64,000 bases of DNA. It comes from JBCBDX01 sp038529265. Its GTDB lineage: Bacteria; Pseudomonadota; Alphaproteobacteria; Rhizobiales; Rhizobiaceae. Both the position numbers and the translations under genes were made by a program. Below are positions 59,473-64,000 of the stretch, in pieces. The notes under the pieces were generated by a model that was not told the origin of the DNA, did not search any database, and was given only the letters and a program-made list of their open reading frames with translations. Location of the stretch: the NCBI GenBank assembly GCA_038529265.1, contig JBCBDX010000008.1:1-64000 (forward strand), given 5' to 3'. How positions within the stretch are numbered: position 1 is the stretch's first letter; each line of letters starts with the position of its first letter.

Positions 59473-61089
59473 ATGTCGATCGTGTCGAAAAAAATTCCTG
59501 CGCCTGACCGGGTGAAAATCAAGCGCGCACTTCTCTCAGTCAGCGACAAAACAGGGCTGGTTGAGCTTGCCAAGGCGCTCGCTGTTCTGGGTGTTGAGCT
59601 GGTATCGACCGGCGGTACGCATCGTTCAATCTCAGATGCTGGTATTGACGTTTCCGATGTCAGCGATGTCACCGGGTTTCCTGAGATCATGGACGGCCGC
59701 GTGAAGACATTGCACCCCAAAGTTCATGGCGGCTTACTAGCTATTCGCGATGATGATGATCATCGCGCGGCGATGGACAAGCACGACATAGAGGCGTTCG
59801 ACCTCGTCGTGATTAACCTCTACCCGTTTGCCGATGTGTTGGCGTCGGATGCTGACGCTGCGACCATGATTGAGAATATCGATATTGGTGGACCGGCAAT
59901 GGTGCGGGCCTCTGCCAAGAATCACGCTTACGTGGCCATCGTTACCGACCCATCAGATTATAATGCGTTGCTTGCCGAACTGTCAGCAGGTGATGGTACA
60001 CTTGGGCTGGACACAAGGCGCAAGCTGGCGGGTAAAGCGTTTCAACGCACCGCTTCGTATGACGCTTTGGTATCCAATTGGATGGTCAGTGCATTCTCCG
60101 GTGACAGCTTTGATCAATTTGATGCGTTGGGTGGCAGCAAGGCTGCGTCATTACGCTACGGTGAAAACCCTCATCAGAACGCTTCGCTTTATTTGACAGG
60201 TGAGAAGCGACCGGGGGCTGCGACTGCCAAAGTGCTGCAAGGCAAAGCGCTCTCCTACAATAATCTGAATGATACCGATGCAGCTTTTGAATTGGTTTCA
60301 GAGTTCGGCGCTGACCAACCAGCCGTGGCGATTATAAAGCATGCCAATCCATGCGGTGTAGCGGTTGGAAGTACTTTCGCAGAAGCTTACCGGTCAGCTT
60401 ATGACTGTGATCGCACATCGGCATTCGGTGGGATCGTCGCCGTCAACGGTCAGCTTGACGCGCAAACCGCTTCGCTCATGACCCAAATCTTCACAGAGGT
60501 GATTATTGCTCCATCGGTGACGGACGAGGCCGCTGAAATCATCGCCGCCAAGAAGAACCTGCGGCTGTTGGTAACCGGAGGCCTTGCCGATCCAAAGGCA
60601 CCGCGCAGCTTATTGCGTCCCATTGCAGGTGGTTATCTCAAACAATCGTGCGATGGCATGACCATCGATGATATGGAGCTACGCGCCGTTACCAAACGTC
60701 AGCCGACTGATGCTGAGATGGCTGATCTGCGTTTTGCTTTTCGTGTTGCCAAGCATGTGAAATCGAATGCTATCGTTTATGCCAAAGATGGCGCGACAGT
60801 GGGTATTGGCGCCGGGCAAATGAGCCGCGTGGACTCAAGCCGTATAGCTGCTCGCAAGGCGGTGGATGCTGCCGAGGCGTTAGGCCTAGAGACGCCTAAG
60901 ACTACGGGCGCTGTTGTTGCATCTGATGCGTTCTTTCCGTTTGCTGACGGTCTTCTTGCTGCCGTTGAGGCTGGTGCGACAGCCATCGTTCAGCCCGGCG
61001 GTTCCATGCGCGATGAAGAGGTGATCGCCGCGGCTGACGAGCATAATTTGGCGATGGTTTTCACTGGCGTGCGTCACTTCCGGCATTAA
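59473..61089 (+). CDS. purH: Bifunctional AICAR formyltransferase / IMP cyclohydrolase PurH
   Basis: PurH carries out the last two steps of IMP synthesis. The 538-residue protein has the N-terminal MGS-like cyclohydrolase domain (L-L-S-V-S-D-K-T-G, S-T-G-G-T, G-R-V-K-T-L-H-P-K-V-H-G-G) and the AICAR transformylase domain with R-Y-G-E-N-P-H-Q and K-H-A-N-P-C-G. The ATG at 59473 gives the usual length; an ATG at 59434 would add 13 residues. Its stop overlaps that of the convergent permease. Confidence 0.97.
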   Translation: MSIVSKKIPAPDRVKIKRALLSVSDKTGLVELAKALAVLGVELVSTGGTHRSISDAGIDVSDVSDVTGFPEIMDGRVKTLHPKVHGGLLAIRDDDDHRAAMDKHDIEAFDLVVINLYPFADVLASDADAATMIENIDIGGPAMVRASAKNHAYVAIVTDPSDYNALLAELSAGDGTLGLDTRRKLAGKAFQRTASYDALVSNWMVSAFSGDSFDQFDALGGSKAASLRYGENPHQNASLYLTGEKRPGAATAKVLQGKALSYNNLNDTDAAFELVSEFGADQPAVAIIKHANPCGVAVGSTFAEAYRSAYDCDRTSAFGGIVAVNGQLDAQTASLMTQIFTEVIIAPSVTDEAAEIIAAKKNLRLLVTGGLADPKAPRSLLRPIAGGYLKQSCDGMTIDDMELRAVTKRQPTDAEMADLRFAFRVAKHVKSNAIVYAKDGATVGIGAGQMSRVDSSRIAARKAVDAAEALGLETPKTTGAVVASDAFFPFADGLLAAVEAGATAIVQPGGSMRDEEVIAAADEHNLAMVFTGVRHFRH

Positions 61090-62441
61090 CGCTTTGAGCG
61101 AACCGGTATCAGCAAAATCAAGCCGAGCAGGAACAGGAAGAAGATAGGTGAAATGCCGATTCTTTGATCGTCAAACACGCCTGTCGTGATGCCAATGGCC
61201 CATGGCGCTAAAAATGCCGTTGCCTTGCCTGACAGTGCGTAGAGCCCAAACGCTTCCCCCATACGCTCAGGATTTGCTTGATCAACCAGTAATGGTCGCG
61301 ATGCTGCCTGTAGCGCTCCACCGGCGGCACCGATCAGTGCTCCTGCGCAGTAAAACACGATGGTCGGTAAGTCTGATCCGGTGGCGACCGGCATAAAGAA
61401 AGCTTCGGTATCACTGGTAGAGATGACTACGCCGCTTGCGATCAGAAGACCCAAGATGGCGATGACGACAACTTTTTTGGTACCGATCCGATTATCAAGC
61501 CAGCCTCCCAACACGCATCCGATTATACCCGTTACACTTGCCAGAATGCCAAACACGCCAAGTTGTATGGTTGACCAGCCCAGAACGCCAACGGCGTAGA
61601 TACCGCCAAACGCATAAAGGCCATTGAGCGCGTCTCGGTAAAACATGGAAGACAGCAAAAACGAAAACAGGCTGCGTTCCTTGGGTAGCTTTTGCAAAGT
61701 CTTTCCAAGGTCCCGAAGCCCGGTTTTAACGGCGTTTGGCACTTTCTGCGTGTGGCGCGCATCTGGTGTGTAGAGAAATAGCGGGATCAAAAACAGGGTG
61801 AACCAAATGGCCGTAAGCGGTCCGGATGCGCGGTCACCTTCCAGCTCAGACGGGTTCAAGCCGAGGATTGGGTCTAATCCCACGAGTGTTTTACCGCTTT
61901 CTGGGCTTGCCACCATCAGTGCGAGCATAAGGATCAGACAGATAAGGCCACCGGCGTAACCGAGCGCCCACGCGTTACCAGAGAGACTTCCAAGGCGTTC
62001 TCTAGTGACAAGACCGGGCATCATTGCGTTATTGAAAACGGCGGAAAATTCAAATCCGATTAGAGCAATGACGAATGCGCCCAGCGCAAAGAGTATTGTT
62101 GCGCTATCGGCATTGGGAGTAACGAACCACAGCGATGCAACTGCCAGGACACCAAGCGCTGAAAAGCCAGCAATCCAAGGTTTGCGAGGCCCTGTTGCGT
62201 CCGAGATTGCGCCAAGAACCGGCGACATGAAGGCGATCAGCAATCCCCCAAAGCCGGCGGCGTAGCCCCAATATTCCTGACCGGTTGTTGCGTCAGGTGC
62301 CACATGGGCTGCAAAATAGGGGGCAAAAACGAAGGTGATAATTAACGTATGAAAAGGCTGTGCCGCCCAGTCAAACAACATCCAGCCAAAGATACCCTTT
62401 CGGCTCGTTGTTGCCTTTACATCCATGCCCACTTCGCTCAT
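61086..62441 (-). CDS. Atg22/UMF1-type MFS permease
   Basis: A 451-residue transporter with about twelve helices, beginning W-M-L-F-D-W-A-A-Q-P-F-H-T-L-I and containing A-I-S-D-A-T-G-P-R-K-P-W, as in the UMF1/Atg22 family (amino-acid efflux in yeast vacuoles). In bacteria the substrate is unknown. The ATG is 3 bases after the glutamate dehydrogenase TGA, with GAGGG ahead, so the two genes are probably co-transcribed. Confidence 0.87.
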   Translation of the reverse strand: MSEVGMDVKATTSRKGIFGWMLFDWAAQPFHTLIITFVFAPYFAAHVAPDATTGQEYWGYAAGFGGLLIAFMSPVLGAISDATGPRKPWIAGFSALGVLAVASLWFVTPNADSATILFALGAFVIALIGFEFSAVFNNAMMPGLVTRERLGSLSGNAWALGYAGGLICLILMLALMVASPESGKTLVGLDPILGLNPSELEGDRASGPLTAIWFTLFLIPLFLYTPDARHTQKVPNAVKTGLRDLGKTLQKLPKERSLFSFLLSSMFYRDALNGLYAFGGIYAVGVLGWSTIQLGVFGILASVTGIIGCVLGGWLDNRIGTKKVVVIAILGLLIASGVVISTSDTEAFFMPVATGSDLPTIVFYCAGALIGAAGGALQAASRPLLVDQANPERMGEAFGLYALSGKATAFLAPWAIGITTGVFDDQRIGISPIFFLFLLGLILLIPVRSKR

Positions 62442-62444
62442 CTA

Positions 62445-64000
62445 TCAACCCTCTGCCAGATCGGCCAAAAGGCCAGCGGCAACCGTTAAGCGTGAAGCCG
62501 TCAACTCGGCACTTTCAGTTAATCCGGCAATACGGTCTTGAACCCGCTTGATACGTCCCGCATTGGCCGCGGCCCAGTCCTTTACCGCGTTTTCTGGATC
62601 ACCGGTTGCCTGTTTAAGTGCGGCGGCCGTTAAGGTGCGCCGCGCCGCGTGGATCGTGTCGAGTGCTCTGTGTTGTGCGAGGCCATCAAAATAGTCGCTT
62701 GTGTCGAGGGCATAAGCCAAATGTTCCAATCGACCTATTTTGAACGTTTCTGTTACGCGGAAGAATGCCGATGAAGCTGGCATCAAATCTATTTCGCATT
62801 GATTGGCGATATGCATCATATCAGGCAGAAGTCCGTTCAATGGCAACATAGCCAACGCGTCTGCAACCGCTTTAGGTAAGCCATTGCTCTCAAATTTGGC
62901 CCGTCGATAATTAGACCATTCAACCAGATAAGGTGGTAGTATCTTCTTGAGTGATGGCGAAACTTTTTTGTGTGCCTGTTGAAGTGCGACTACAGCATCG
63001 GCGATAGGCCCCTCATGTTGTGCAACTTTCAAATGTTGCCCGACACTCAGACGGTAGCCTTCAGCCAGTTCCGAGTAGAGTTGCATTTGAACATCGCCTG
63101 TCGCTTTATTGTCCAGAGCATCGATGGCGGCCTGAATTGTATCTGTGCCAAGCCCATCGCGAACAATGAGATGCGAGCGACAGATTACCGACGGAAGGAG
63201 GCCGGTGGCATCTTCAAAACGACTGATGACTGATGGCCCGCCTCTATTGACAACTTCGTTGGCGATCTTGGTCGCGATAATCTCGCGGCGTAATTGATGT
63301 GTCTTGATCAACTCACCATGCGATTTTTGCATTCGCGTTGGGAAATAGTTTTGAAGGGTCGCTTCCAAATGCGGGTCGTCGGGCAGGTCAGAACTCACAA
63401 GGTCGTCAAACAGCACCAGCTTGGAATAGGAAATCAGAACACCGATTTCCGGCCTGGTCAGACCACGATTGTCGGTCGCCCGTTCCGCAATTTCCTCTTC
63501 GTCTGGGAGGTCTTCAATTTTGCGATCCAAAAGACCGCGCGCCTCCAACGATTCCATCAACTGGTTCTGTAGCTGCAGCTGACTTGTGCTCGCCCGTTCG
63601 GCCCTGCTGATCGCCAGCGTCTGATCATAGTTGGTCTGCAATACGAGTTCGGCGACATTTTCCGTCATAGCTTCAAGCAAACGGTTGCGTTTGTCGCGGC
63701 TTAGTGAGCGGTCGGCGAGTGCAGGCTGAAGTGCGATCTTGATGTTCACTTCAACGTCCGATGAGTTGACGCCGGCAGAATTGTCGATGGCGTCTGAGTT
63801 ACATCGGCCGCCATGCTGGCAGAACTCAACACGAGCTGGCTGCGTGATGCCTAGGTTGGCGCCTTCACCTATGACTTTTGCACCAACTTCTTTGGCTGTG
63901 ATGCGGATGGCATCGTTGGCGCGATCGCCCACATCTGCGTCGGTTTCATTGGAAGCACGGATGTAGGTTCCGATACCTCCAAACCATAGGAGTTCGACAT
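62445..64000 (-). CDS. NAD-specific glutamate dehydrogenase, large type, partial (start lies beyond window)
   Basis: The visible 517 residues are the C-terminal part of the roughly 1600-residue NAD-GDH family that deaminates glutamate to 2-oxoglutarate. Starting at the window edge it reads V-E-L-L-W-F-G-G-I-G-T-Y-I-R-A-S, then G-D-R-A-N-D-A-I-R, E-G-A-N-L-G-I-T-Q, R-V-E-F and G-G-R-C-N-S-D-A-I-D-N-S-A-G-V-N-x-S-D, all typical. A GTG at 63932 is an internal valine, not the start. The stop TGA is followed in frame by TAG, then the permease ATG. Confidence 0.95.
   Translation of the reverse strand, partial: VELLWFGGIGTYIRASNETDADVGDRANDAIRITAKEVGAKVIGEGANLGITQPARVEFCQHGGRCNSDAIDNSAGVNSSDVEVNIKIALQPALADRSLSRDKRNRLLEAMTENVAELVLQTNYDQTLAISRAERASTSQLQLQNQLMESLEARGLLDRKIEDLPDEEEIAERATDNRGLTRPEIGVLISYSKLVLFDDLVSSDLPDDPHLEATLQNYFPTRMQKSHGELIKTHQLRREIIATKIANEVVNRGGPSVISRFEDATGLLPSVICRSHLIVRDGLGTDTIQAAIDALDNKATGDVQMQLYSELAEGYRLSVGQHLKVAQHEGPIADAVVALQQAHKKVSPSLKKILPPYLVEWSNYRRAKFESNGLPKAVADALAMLPLNGLLPDMMHIANQCEIDLMPASSAFFRVTETFKIGRLEHLAYALDTSDYFDGLAQHRALDTIHAARRTLTAAALKQATGDPENAVKDWAAANAGRIKRVQDRIAGLTESAELTASRLTVAAGLLADLAEG

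Noticed and set aside
59745..59768. GATGATGATGATCATCG near-palindrome
   Set aside because: It lies within purH and encodes an Asp-rich, family-consistent segment; no regulatory role is implied.
63932..63932. Possible start of a 495-residue protein on the minus strand at the window end
   Set aside because: The conserved glutamate dehydrogenase sequence continues upstream to the window edge, so this GTG is internal.
1..64000. CRISPR arrays, tRNA or rRNA genes, insertion sequences, prophage or integrase genes
   Set aside because: None was seen: no regularly spaced direct repeats, no tRNA-like cloverleaf consensus and no transposase or integrase motifs in any frame read.

Overview
The window looks like chromosomal DNA of an alphaproteobacterium of the order Hyphomicrobiales (Rhizobiales). 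The support is gene content and order: sdhCDAB, a transaldolase divergent from priA, an F1 operon atpHAGDC without Fo genes, the run rplU-rpmA-GNAT-obgE-proB-proA-nadD-rsfS-rlmH-EnvC-ctpA-YibQ-rppH, and htpX-rsmB-heparinase-purH beside a DUF1674 gene. A 1155-residue pyruvate carboxylase and a very large NAD-glutamate dehydrogenase fit the same group. Genus is not resolved. No rRNA, tRNA, prophage, insertion sequence or CRISPR array was seen.

Layout. 1-6.2 kb: a small exported peptide, an L,D-transpeptidase, leuC, a secreted coiled-coil protein with one EF-hand loop, an AEC permease and an MliC-like lipoprotein. 6.3-9.8 kb: succinate dehydrogenase. 9.8-13.7 kb: a tyrosine phosphatase, exported MsrA, a lysophospholipid acyltransferase, a broken TerB-like gene and transaldolase. 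13.7-18.1 kb: priA followed by four less conserved genes. 18.3-23.4 kb: F1-ATPase genes with an extra 66-residue membrane protein between atpD and atpC. 23.4-37.6 kb: a long, mostly minus-strand block for envelope maintenance, translation, NAD and proline synthesis, ending at rplU. 37.8-44.5 kb: an RND efflux pair with a divergent TetR gene and two tandem operators, then a cNMP-domain thioredoxin-reductase-like flavoprotein. 44.7-52.6 kb: pyruvate carboxylase, a FitAB/VapBC toxin-antitoxin pair, an MFS permease and acetyl-CoA synthetase. 52.7-55.3 kb: a secreted protein, a tiny ORF with an exceptionally strong ribosome-binding site, a TadG-like vWA protein and an SdhAF4-like assembly factor. 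55.4-64 kb: htpX, rsmB, a heparinase II/III-like protein, purH, an Atg22/UMF1-type permease and the C-terminal part of NAD-glutamate dehydrogenase, which runs off the end.

Much of the window is central metabolism and energy (sdh, atp, pyc, acs, gdh, leuC, proBA, purH) plus cell-wall upkeep. No new multi-gene system could be supported. The most unusual items are the tiny ORF at 53332-53415, whose leader matches the 16S rRNA 3' end over 15 bases; the twice-broken TerB-like gene at 12458-12986; the extra gene in the atp operon; the tandem TetR operators; and a probably leaderless antitoxin promoter. Several genes appear to start with TTG, and four convergent gene pairs share their stop codons.
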